Below the pieces are notes generated by a model that worked only from the letters and a program-made list of their open reading frames with translations, was not told the origin of the DNA and did no database searches. This document shows positions 20,539 through 29,465 of a stretch of DNA of 64,000 bases, one piece after another. The translations under genes were made by a program, and so were the position numbers. Numbering within the stretch: position 1 is the first letter of the stretch; each line of letters starts with the position of its first letter. Where the stretch lies: positions 3,348,001 through 3,412,000 of the forward strand of contig JAUDYN010000003.1 in NCBI GenBank assembly GCA_030407005.1, in the 5' to 3' direction. The DNA comes from Desarmillaria ectypa. Lineage: Eukaryota > Basidiomycota > Agaricomycetes > Agaricales > Physalacriaceae.

Positions 20539-21225
20539 ATGGACAATCAGTACCGGAAAGCAACATTTGCTATCCTGCTAGTAATCATTGGCTCGTATCT
20601 TTTGATGAGGGGCACACTCCCCACAGTCCGACATCGTAATAGTCCAGAAGAACGCTGTGAGCCGTTCATTCCTTTGTTACCCGTTCAAGTTATTAACCTT
20701 TCATCAGGGAAATTTATGACGGACTCCGTCGCTGTATGGGACATCGGTCCACTTCCGCTTGTTCTGATGGATGTTGAGGATACGGTCAATTACCAGCTCA
20801 ACTCAACGGACTACAGTAATGCACAATGGTCGGCCCTTGCTCCAGGCGGAGGGATCATCTACCTCGGTCCTGACCGCACCCCCTACCTTCCGTCCTTTTT
20901 CCATCAGCTTCGTTGCCTAGACATCCTTCGATCAGTGTATATTGCTCAAGAGGCAGACATGGACAAGCAAGACGTCAGGGAAGCAGCAGTGGCTAGACAT
21001 TGTCTGAACTACCTTCGACAGATGCTATTCTGTCGCTCCGATTTGAACCTCGAGAGTGTTGTCTCAATAGAACACGGCCATCACGCCGTTGGTAGACGAC
21101 GTACACAAACATGTCAGGATTGGAGAGTGGTGTACGAAGAGCTTGAAAGAAACCAAGGCCATCACTTAGAGCGAAGTATACGCAGTTGGCATTTACCACA
21201 GAATAATGTGACAATTAAGCTTTAG
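20539..21225 (+). CDS. UstYa/DUF3328-family protein, type B with altered His motifs (RiPP locus 2)
   Basis: Paralog of 7190-7827. Start MDNQYRKATFAILLVIIGSYLLM gives the membrane helix. The lumenal domain has SVAVWDIGPLP, NYQLNSTDYSNAQWSALAPG, RTPYLPSFFHQLRCL and ARHCLNYLRQMLFCRSDLNLES and a late TCQDWRVVYEEL. As in copy 1, HQLRC replaces HQLHC and the first His of the second motif is missing. The frame is open throughout (228 residues), but a GT...AG segment at 20657-20707 matches the intron of copy 1 in place and phase. It is 51 bp, a multiple of three, so both the spliced (211 residues) and unspliced forms would be readable. I expect the spliced form. Confidence 0.87.
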   Translation: MDNQYRKATFAILLVIIGSYLLMRGTLPTVRHRNSPEERCEPFIPLLPVQVINLSSGKFMTDSVAVWDIGPLPLVLMDVEDTVNYQLNSTDYSNAQWSALAPGGGIIYLGPDRTPYLPSFFHQLRCLDILRSVYIAQEADMDKQDVREAAVARHCLNYLRQMLFCRSDLNLESVVSIEHGHHAVGRRRTQTCQDWRVVYEELERNQGHHLERSIRSWHLPQNNVTIKL

Positions 21226-21594
21226 AGGTACCTAGTAAAATCGTATATTGAATCAGACATGACATCGGCTTGAAACACGGTATCTTGCAACCCCCGCGAT
21301 ATCTTGCACTGTCACAGCATTCATGACACCATAATCTCAGACTCAGACGGACCAACTAGCCCCGTCGCTAGCCCTTGCGACGAAAAATAAGCACATTCCG
21401 ACGGGAACAGGGTCACATGACTGTTCGGCGTTAGATTGTGCACTTTCGTGAAAGCGACGGTTATACGAAACCCGCTAAACCAGGAATCACGGGCTGCGGT
21501 GGGTTGCTCTTGCCGCATGAAACGCTATTAGATCGCCTTTTTTGCGCGAACGGGGAAAATTAACCATTGATAACAGTAACTGGATACGCCGTAC

Positions 21595-21610
21595 AGGAAA
21601 GGATAAAAGG
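21595..21610 (+). promoter_or_regulatory. 16-bp element shared by both precursor promoters (copy 2)
   Basis: AGGAAAGGATAAAAGG, identical to 8260-8275, lies 31 bp before the precursor 2 start codon. The surrounding upstream sequence of the two genes is otherwise different, so conservation of this stretch suggests function. Confidence 0.5.
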
Positions 21611-21641
21611 CAACCCGCTTCCACTAGGACTCATCTATCTC

Positions 21642-21999
21642 ATGAAGATGCAACTGAATTTCATCGTAATTCTCTTATCCGTTGTGTTCGTTCTGGCTGG
21701 ACCTGGTGAGTCCTAATTGTTCAGAGTTGTAGTAGTAGTAGTTCAGAACTGACATAACAGCATTTAAAGTACCAAGTGAATTGAACAGACGAATGCCAAC
21801 AGCTCAGCCACGCGTTGACGAACGTTTCATTGGATCAAGGAACTCGGCCGCGATGCCCTTGCCATTGAAACGAGAAATTGATAGTAAATTCTGAGTCCCG
21901 TGTAAAATGAACTGTTCGCTCACAACACTCGTTTTAGTGGATGTACCTGCTGCGATGGCAAAGTTGAGTGATGGAGCGATAGCATACTCTTTCAAGTAG
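21642..21999 (+). CDS. Secreted RiPP precursor 2 (diverged, one homologous unit)
   Basis: Exons 21642-21705, 21761-21883 and 21938-21999 give 82 residues. Residues 1-21 (MKMQLNFIVILLSVVFVLAGP) form a signal peptide whose first intron has the same place and phase as in precursor 1. Dibasic sites follow: RR after VPSELN and KR after NSAAMPLPL. The last exon is 62 nt like that of precursor 1 and encodes DVPAAMAKLSDGAIAYSFK, recognisably the DVPASMEGL unit. The middle block (PTAQPRVDERFIGSRNSAAM) is unlike precursor 1. Unlike precursor 1 cores, the last unit has a Tyr. It sits just behind the UstYa pair at 19506-21225. The 3' end could extend: a weak unit-like SPDIAL occurs at 22085-22102. Confidence 0.7.
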
Positions 22000-23002
22000 A
22001 GCCAAGTTAAGAAACTTGGAAGCATTTTTGTGGTGAGTCTGTGATAGTAGTGGATTAATTCTGGATACCAACAAGGTCGTCTTTAGTCCAGATATTGCCT
22101 TGACTTGCCGCCTCTACAGTTGATTGTCAGAAAAGTAAAGATTAGTCTCGTTTATGCTGGGTCCTTTCGTTATATTCTAATATACAGTCTAAGTAAATGG
22201 AACCTCAACGATAGACCCTGTTCGTCAAATTAAATCACGCTCACCCAATACGGTGGAATCAATAAACGAGCAAATACGGTATGGACTTCAGCGGAAGTCC
22301 CGGGGCCGGGAAGCGACCTAAAAATTGGCAGCAAGCCGCGGAGAACTGCCTTTGAGTTGGTCAGTGGAAGACGTCCATGCTATGCCATAAGTTAATGCCT
22401 AGAGTGTGCTCTGCCTGACGGTGTACGATATCGATGATGATCTTTGAAATTTGATGACTAAGGGATTGCTGCAGTGCCGCGGTAGGTAGTTTCTCACAGT
22501 TTTGATTCGGTCCGACCTAAAAATAGGGGTGTGTCAGGTCCGACGTTGGTTAAGGGCTCAGAAATGTGTCCCATGTTCTCTGGCAGTCGTTGAGCACTTT
22601 GAAAGCAGCCAGCGAGAAGAGGTGGTTAAAGTAGAATACCGGGAAATATTCAAGAAAATAACGATAGCTTCATCTAAGCCATGTTGGCTCTGATATAGGC
22701 ACAGAGAGGTAGGCTTGCATACCACGCCGACAGCCCGCTGGGTTGTTGCAAAAATAGAAATTGGCGTATGTTCTACACAACCTGCTTAAATTACTTATCA
22801 ACATCGTCCCACTGACAGCGTATAATTAGCGGTTTGGTAACAGTATGACTCTATTTCTTCTTTCGTCCACACAGCATTGATTAAATCGGTTCGGCACAGT
22901 GCGTAACTTCTCTTCTGATACAGTGTCACCTGTTTGAAAAGGATTTTTAGCATTAAACTGTGAACAAAACTCGAGCTGGTATACCGAAGCTTCGAGCGCA
23001 CA
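22000..23002. other. Intergenic, about 1 kb, possible decayed precursor units
   Basis: Downstream of precursor 2. A short frame at 22085-22102 reads SPDIAL, resembling the SPDTAF end of precursor 1 units, without a usable exon around it. Otherwise no motif-bearing ORF, RNA gene or repeat recognised. Confidence 0.4.
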
Positions 23003-24299
23003 CTATTCATGGAGCGGTGTCAATCTACCAGCATCTCTTCTGGAATTCTCAGTCATAAGGCTTGTTGGAGTCGAAGCCCGAGAAGCAAGGAACTCCTTCA
23101 AAGGGATTTCACAATGCTCCGCTTCAGTGCGCCCGTAGAGCGACATGGCTCTATATTGCGAAGGTGCTACGGTGGTCGAATTCCAGGCTCTTCCTCTGAT
23201 AACCCTCAGAATTATGAGAAGCGGTGCGATTCCCTACGTGCCTGTCCATTAGGAGTTAACCCTTGGGAAAACGATAGACTACAGACCTCTATCTGACCGA
23301 GCGGTGGAAGCAGTATGTTCTGAACAGGATTGTTACGGGCATATGTGATGAGGAATACCAGAGCCCACAGTGAGTACAACACAGCCGATTCAACCATGAT
23401 CGCGACTACGGATGTGTAATGCGATCCGTGGTTGGGTCCTAGGACTGCATTGGCTCGCTGACGGATGAGGAGAAGGCGGGTAGCAATCAGGCAGGTAAAA
23501 ACGATGTTGAGGCCTACAGATATAGACCAAAAGGCGATTCCAAGACGCACAGACGTCGTAGCCCAAAAGCTATCCTGGGATCGAGCGATTGAGATAGCTA
23601 AACCCAAGCCAGAGCCTGGAAGGGGATTATCAACGTTACGAAAATCGAGAGAAGGAAAGCCAATACCTATGTCCCCAAGATAGATGATAGCAAGAGCTAT
23701 GACTGCCCAGAGATTACGGTCGTATATGATAAAGAATCGGTACAGCTGGACGTATCAAGAAGCGTTGAATAAACATGGACGGTTAGACACAAAGGCTGGC
23801 TTACAACAAGCCCGTCGGCAAGCCAACCAAGGACGATATATCTGCGGAATACCATCATTTAAAAAATGTCATAAAAAAAGAAAAAGAAAAAATGACGGAC
23901 GCGATAAAGGACATCAGATTAGATGTCGTCGCGTAGAAGAAGAGCGTAAAAGCGTTGGGACCGCCAGGATAATTACGATAATTGATATAAGTCATTTGAA
24001 TGAACATTTGGTTCCCTGAAACGCCAATAGTCGCCAGGACCAAAACCGCACTGACGTAGATCCACATCCACCACTGTCTTTCCTGTGTTCGGAGAGCAAA
24101 GAGACCTTGGAAACATTGTAGGACCATAGTGAGCAGGATACCTGTGCATTATGAGGAACTAATGAAGCTTGAATAGAGGTGAACTACCGTAAGCAATCAA
24201 GGCAAGCGCCATTCCGTTCAAATTCGTTTTTTCTACCCAGAGATCATGCGTCGATTCTCCAGGAGGCGCATACGCGGGGTTCAGAGGGGGTCCAGTCAT
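23003..24299 (-). CDS. Seven-TM membrane protein, agaric RNYPGGPNAF family (copy 2)
   Basis: Paralog of 3504-4834. Start MTGPPLNPAYAPPGESTHDLW at 24299, then helices WWMWIYVSAVLVLATIGVSG, the signature TYINYRNYPGGPNAFTLFFY (about 23935-23995), FFIIYDRNLWAVIALAIIYL, LGIAFWSISVGLNIVFTCLI and YTSVVAIMVESAVLYSLWAL, and a polar tail ending RRDAGRLTPLHE at 23003. Intron positions follow copy 1. Molecular role unknown. It lies on the far side of precursor 2, whereas copy 1 lies on the oxidase side of locus 1, so the unit was rearranged after duplication. Confidence 0.75.
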
Positions 24300-24984
24300 A
24301 ATGGTAAGAAGATAAAAAACAACCTGGGGAATTTACTTTGCGGGTGACCTCAGGACGTCAGAAGCTGATCACTGTTGTGCCTTCATCGAAGGCCACGATG
24401 TTGACGGCGATCTTTTGCAGAAGTCGTGTCTCCGGCAATGATGCATTGAGTCCTCGAGGTGCTCTGAGCTGTTACAGGTGTGTCGACTACCACACTAGCA
24501 TGTGCAAGTAAATCAGATTTCTGGGTAGTGAATATACCATGGAAGACGTACAGGATTTGACGGGCATGAGCACAATTTCCGAACTTGGCTCACCTGATAA
24601 CATTACACTTTTTCTTCGCATTATGGCCGTCGCGCAACCTTTGATTTTCTGAAATAAAAAAGTGGAGTAGCGGAGATATGCTGCTGCAGGTCAATAGTGC
24701 AGATCCGTCAGGTGTTTCACTTATAATGCACGGGGCCGTCGGCTGCTGACAAACCAACGGTGGCTAGGTCGCTTCGACTCTCGGTACCTATGCCTTTCCG
24801 GGGATGCGAACCTTTGGTAGAGTTCAGTGCTTTGTGTGAAAAATAAAATGGCATTTCCGTTAGCATAGCGTTCACAAACATTTGAGAAAATTGTCCATAA
24901 GTATCTGTACAATGGATGAGCAAGCAAACTAAGCGGCAGAGAACAGCATACCGAATCCTAAAAATCAAAAAAAGAAAAAAAAAA
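24300..24984. other. Intergenic, about 680 bp
   Basis: Flank between two leftward genes. A 109-codon ORF (24717-25046) overlaps the end of the next gene on the same strand in another frame and has no motif. Nothing recognised. Confidence 0.4.
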
Positions 24985-25500
24985 TTACTCTTCACCTCCC
25001 TTCCTTGCCCAGGCAACGGCGGCAGTCCATTCGTTATTCGTAACAAGACCCGCCTGCTCCGCCTTCTTCAAGACAGTGATTATCCAATCTTGACAGTTCC
25101 ACTCCCCATTGGGCTCCTCCACCCTAACCCCCGCCGCGATGCTCTCCAGCTCTTGTCGTTGGGAGAGAGTCATCGTCGTGACGGCCTTACGAGGCTTGTT
25201 CCTATGACTATTATACGTCTCCACCTGGGTGATGGCGCCCCAGTTGGTAAGATGGTTATACCCAATCTCTTGAACGACCTCCAGAAGTCGACGGTAGATG
25301 TGCTTTACGCCACCTTTCTCCTCCGTCTTTACCACCCAAAAGAGCTTCCAGTGAAGATCTCGTAGATCAGTCACGATAGGAATACGAGTGACCATTATTT
25401 GGACCGTGAGGTCGGTGTCAGGATCTGGATACCAGCGTTTAAGATCGATCGGTGGTAAGCGACCAGAGGGACGGCCCATCTCGTTGGGAAGGATAGGCAT
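24985..25500 (-). CDS. Small conserved protein of unknown function (copy 1)
   Basis: Single-exon ORF of 171 residues, from MPILPNEMGRPSGRLPPIDL to WARKGGEE, clearly paralogous to the 174-residue ORF at 27481-28005. No signal peptide or membrane helix. Conserved points shared by the copies are LHWKLFWVVK-like (LHWKL.W), YNHLTNWGAITQVE, LSQRQELE and EEPNGEWNCQDWI, then TVLKKAEQAGLV. The HW and NC(Q)DW pieces, far apart, resemble the His/Cys layout of NlpC/P60-like folds, but this is only a resemblance. The next gene in the ancestral order was an APH-like kinase, now a relic at 26240-26396. Confidence 0.75.
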   Translation of the reverse strand: MPILPNEMGRPSGRLPPIDLKRWYPDPDTDLTVQIMVTRIPIVTDLRDLHWKLFWVVKTEEKGGVKHIYRRLLEVVQEIGYNHLTNWGAITQVETYNSHRNKPRKAVTTMTLSQRQELESIAAGVRVEEPNGEWNCQDWIITVLKKAEQAGLVTNNEWTAAVAWARKGGEE

Positions 25501-26239
25501 ATTACCTACAAGTTATCGCATCGTCATCTCATCGCAGAGTCGACAAGAAAAATACCTGTTGAGAGTTCGAAAGAGTAGTTGGGCACGACTGATAGTGCTG
25601 TTCAATCACATGGACACCATTGATATCCAGCGAGGCAGACTTATACAGACAAGAAATTCAAAGTCAGCCAGAAACCCTAGACGGAAATTGTCACTTCATT
25701 CTGCGGACATAAACGAAGACGAATCAAATCTTACCTTTTTATATTCAGGTCATCAAGAATCGGCCGACTGTCATGTAATAGATTCTCTCTGGCTCAAGAG
25801 TAAGGCCGAACTGCGGCTTATCTGGCATCCTACCAAGGCCGGATCTCACACAACAAGTTACTGTCCCAGAATCGCGGCCACTCCGAGTCCAAAACAACAC
25901 CTTACAGTCCAAAATAGCCGTCGTGATTTGCCGACAATTACATTCATCACTCAGGACAGCATGTAGGCCCTGGACCTGGCCGTTAGAGAACAGAAGCATT
26001 GTATCGTGTCCAGACGAACATACTAGCAGTTACGGAAGTCCAAAGCCGTATGGATAGACCCTTAGCTCCTTTATGACTAGTAGAATTTCCGGAAACGCTG
26101 GCTCGGGGTATGTCGTACAGCAAGACCTTATGACCAAGAACACAGTGATTCAATACCCGAGGCATTGGTACGAAATAGGTTATCCGAGCAAATCCCCGGA
26201 CGGTCAACGCGTCAGAATCTGCCACAAAAGAGCTTCGGC
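25501..26239. other. Intergenic, about 740 bp
   Basis: Upstream of the small conserved protein. ORFs up to 192 codons on the plus strand (25388-25966) are mostly antisense to the adjacent gene or lack motifs. No gene supported. Confidence 0.4.
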
Positions 26240-26396
26240 CCTCGACTTTATTCTTGACAGCGTATCCGTGATGAAAGTCCCAGTGAACACGAGGAATGAA
26301 AATAGTGGTCTAATAGTGTTGCGAATACGCACTCCAGGCGTGTAGAACACCGAGAGATAAAACTTGAGACAGTCGCGTGTCATCGAGATGAACATT
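26240..26396 (-). pseudogene. Relic of an APH-like kinase gene
   Basis: On the minus strand this stretch matches part of the intact kinase at 28273-29205. HLDDTR (near 26385), then after a damaged gap PRVHW (near 26290), follow the order of YLDDTR and IPRVHW in the intact gene. At DNA level CCCAGTGAACACGAGGAAT versus CCCAGTGGACACGAGGAAT is nearly identical. The frame is broken by a stop and no catalytic loop is left. With the small protein at 24985 it forms a decayed copy of the 27481-29205 gene pair. Confidence 0.65.
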
Positions 26397-27480
26397 GTCC
26401 TCGTGATCGAAAGACAAGTTCCTTGTAAGAGTTTTGGTTTGTGAAAGCTGAAAATTTTGTCAGAATCCAGATCTTAACGGCAAAGATATATCGAAGACAA
26501 CTTTGGGAGGCACGTGCCATGAAAAACTGGTGTTCTTCAGATGTTTTAGCATTGAATAGAGGGGTAAAGGAGGACGACAGTGATAAATGGAGACTTGAAG
26601 CTTTGAGGAAAGATAGAAACTTGTCACTGCCGATAGTACTAAAAACGCCGCATCTAGCAAGCAGCATCTGGCGAACAAATATTTGAAGTTCCGCTCGCAG
26701 GAAAGCGGACCGAATTCTGGAATAAACACCGAGCGTCCCAAGACTCCTGTTTTTACTGATTGTTAAGATTACGAGTAGACGGATATTTGAGGGGAAGCCT
26801 GATTCGTAGATTCTTAGCGAGAATATCAGAAAGTGGAGCCCGATCCCCAAGGGGGATCCGTGAGTGTGTTAATTAGCGCAAGGTAGTGCTTCGAGAAGCA
26901 AATAGATGGGCAAGCACCTAACTAATCAAGGATGCTTAGTTGTTCACATGAGCTGGTGGAAGTTTGAAGCTTAGCTAATTGTATGGCACATTGGCATATA
27001 CGGTCTTCTACTAGACATGCGAGAAATCTGGAGATGAAAGAAATATCGAGCAATTTTTATAACTACGTCAGAAAGGAAAGAAACGAAGGGAAGTGAAGGC
27101 TTGGCTTAGGCGATTTGGTCATCATGTATATTATTATTATCACTGATCTTTGATCATCTTTCCCAGCTTTTGACGGATTGACGTACTATTGAGTTCATCC
27201 GCCGGAAGGAATGCTATATCAGGGAAATGAGATGTTCTGGGATGTAATAATATACCTGGACGGGCTGGACAGACCCTAGAGTCCCACCTGAATGAGGACT
27301 GGAAGCATCATCGATGTATATAACGTCCGAGTGAAAAAAGAAAGACATCATGTCAATTTTTAATGTCAGAGCAATGGATCCGGGTGCTGAAAGTTCACAT
27401 CCTGCTACTACGCTGATTATTCAATGGGAAACGTCGAAACGTCGAGGGGGGGGAAAGACGTACAGAAATGAATCAACGTG
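26397..27480. other. Intergenic, about 1.1 kb
   Basis: A 156-codon minus-strand ORF (26380-26850) begins upstream of the kinase relic but has no resemblance to the intact kinase that I can see. No other feature recognised. Confidence 0.4.
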
Positions 27481-28005
27481 TTATTCTTCTCCTCCATTCA
27501 TTGCCCAAGTGACGGCGGCCGTCCACTCGTTCTTGGTGACGAGGCCTGCCTGCTCCGCCTTCTGAAGCACGGTTACAATCCAGTCTTGGCAATTCCACAC
27601 CCCATTCGGCTCCTCAATCCTGACCTGCGATGCTAGCTTCTCCAGCTCTTTTCGTTGGGCGAGGCTCATCGTCGCGACCACCTTGCGTGGGTTGAACCTT
27701 TTGCTGCTGACAGTCTCTACCTGCGTGACTGCGCCCCAGTTTGTCAGGTGGTCATACCCGACCTCTTGTACCACCTCTAGCCGCCGATGAAAGATCTGAA
27801 TATCCCCATCTTTCTCTACTATTTTCACCGCCCACACCAATTTCCAGTGTAAATCTCGCGGATCGGTGAAGCCGGACATACGTGTAACCATGATGTGAAC
27901 CGGGACTTTGGTGTCAGGATCAGGGTTCCAATAATTGAGGTCGATCGGTGGCAGACGACCAAAAGGACGTCCCATCTCGTTAGGCAGAACAGAATTTCGT
28001 GTCAT
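27481..28005 (-). CDS. Small conserved protein of unknown function (copy 2)
   Basis: Single-exon ORF of 174 residues, start MTRNSVLPNEMGRPFGRLPP, end WAMNGGEE. It is similar over its full length to 24985-25500, with LHWKLVWAVK, YDHLTNWGAVTQVE, EEPNGVWNCQDWIVTVLQKAEQ and WTAAVTWA kept. Preservation of both reading frames despite many DNA differences suggests that both copies are or were under selection. No targeting signal. It lies 268 bp downstream of the kinase gene on the same strand. Confidence 0.78.
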   Translation of the reverse strand: MTRNSVLPNEMGRPFGRLPPIDLNYWNPDPDTKVPVHIMVTRMSGFTDPRDLHWKLVWAVKIVEKDGDIQIFHRRLEVVQEVGYDHLTNWGAVTQVETVSSKRFNPRKVVATMSLAQRKELEKLASQVRIEEPNGVWNCQDWIVTVLQKAEQAGLVTKNEWTAAVTWAMNGGEE

Positions 28006-28272
28006 CCTTGTGCGTTATTACAGTATCGGGTGATGGTAGCACAGATTAGAAGTACCTGCATGGAGTGGGAGAGAAGGTGCTGATACTATCCCACCTACTT
28101 AACAGCGTGAACATGCACGTCATCATTTCGAACCCGTGGTAACCCCATGGATGGTAATTCACGAATCGTCTTCACGGCTAGGGCGGTACAATTACAGGTA
28201 GAGATCCTGGACTAATACGTTGGTTGTCAGACACTTGCGCCGAACAGCTTTAGATAAAAACTACCGTATCGC

Positions 28273-29205
28273 TTAGTTCATCGACCAGAACTGGCCCAAT
28301 GCCGTGAAATAGCTTCTCTCTGGCTCCATCATCTCGCCCCATACAGATAAAATGACCTCAGACCAAGGCTGTGACCATATAGCTCCCGAGCGCAATAAAA
28401 GACTATCCCAGAAGCGTGGATACCACCCCAAAGTTTCCCAATCTAAAATGGCGGTAATGACTCCATTGTCAACCATAATATTGTGGTCATTCAGATCGGC
28501 ATGCATGAGCACTGTATCAACTGCGGGGCCATTCAAGCTGTCTTGGGGAGGTAGCAGCGCCGCACCATGACCTAAACGAACGCGCCAGTAGTTGTGAAAG
28601 TCCACAATCGACTGAAAAACACCTGGCTCCTCTATTCCCATCATAGTCTCCTGGAGCGCAGGCTTGAAATACGAATTTCGATAGGGACCCTCTGACCACG
28701 AGCCCAGGAATTGGCGTGAAGCACCGAGAGCTTCTAGCTCGCGCTGGTAAGAGAGGATTGACTGAGCAATATTGTGGAGGGTTGCTGGGTCAGAAATCTT
28801 GGCGACGCGAACAGTTTGACCCTTGATTCTGTCCATAACGATGTAACGCCTGCCGTCGCGCACGAAAGCCCAGTGGACACGAGGAATAGGAATGGTGGTG
28901 AGCTGGCGCACGTGTTCCATGGCTCTGGCTTCAAGCATAGAACAGCGGAAACGCTTCAACACTCGCGTGTCATCGAGGTAGATAATAGATGTCCATTGTA
29001 AGGAAGGATTTCCCTGTACGATTTCTTCCAGAGAGCGAAGGATTTCGTCGACGACAGAGTCGGGTGGGTTGAAAACATCAAAGGAGGGTGTGACGGATGT
29101 TGATTTCTGCGAAGTAAAGTGCAGAGGGACCCGTAAAGCAGAGAACAGCGAAAAAATATAACCAAGAACTGAGAACAGATATCGCTGTGGATGGTGCAAT
29201 GCCAT
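28273..29205 (-). CDS. APH-family phosphotransferase (aminoglycoside/choline kinase-like fold)
   Basis: Predicted small-molecule kinase of the protein-kinase-like APH family. Single exon, 310 residues. The N-terminus is hydrophobic (LFSVLGYIFSLFSALRVPL), so it may be membrane-bound. ATP-lobe pieces include DDTRVLKRFR and EARAMEHVRQLTTIPIPRVHW, followed by YIVMDRIKGQTV. The catalytic loop is MHADLNDHNIMVD (HxDxxxxN), with the metal-binding ILDWETLGWYPRFWD. All key catalytic residues are present. Many fungal members are of unknown substrate. A decayed copy lies at 26240-26396. Function in this region cannot be assigned; resistance or lipid-head-group phosphorylation are family possibilities. 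Confidence 0.85.
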   Translation of the reverse strand: MALHHPQRYLFSVLGYIFSLFSALRVPLHFTSQKSTSVTPSFDVFNPPDSVVDEILRSLEEIVQGNPSLQWTSIIYLDDTRVLKRFRCSMLEARAMEHVRQLTTIPIPRVHWAFVRDGRRYIVMDRIKGQTVRVAKISDPATLHNIAQSILSYQRELEALGASRQFLGSWSEGPYRNSYFKPALQETMMGIEEPGVFQSIVDFHNYWRVRLGHGAALLPPQDSLNGPAVDTVLMHADLNDHNIMVDNGVITAILDWETLGWYPRFWDSLLLRSGAIWSQPWSEVILSVWGEMMEPERSYFTALGQFWSMN

Positions 29206-29465
29206 GTCATTTCTGCCTTTTGCTCTGCCTTCTCTCTCGCTTCGGAGTTTGCCGGTTTAAATAAAGCGGCACCTGACCGTAGCCGAGGTCCAGTTTCCTG
29301 GCGAAGCATTGTCATCTTATCCTCGGATAGCATCAAACATTGGCATATCACAGCACGATTGCTTCTTAGAGCCAAGCCTTGCCGGTTCTTGTTAGAGGTT
29401 TTGGTTTTGGTTTGGTTATGTACCAGGCTAGGTCTGTGTATATATAAGGATTACAGTCAATTGTA

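Noticed and set aside
25388..25966. 192-codon plus-strand ORF
   Set aside because: Begins antisense to the conserved small protein; composition and sequence look non-coding.
26380..26850. 156-codon minus-strand ORF upstream of the kinase relic
   Set aside because: Does not resemble the intact kinase or anything known; likely chance.
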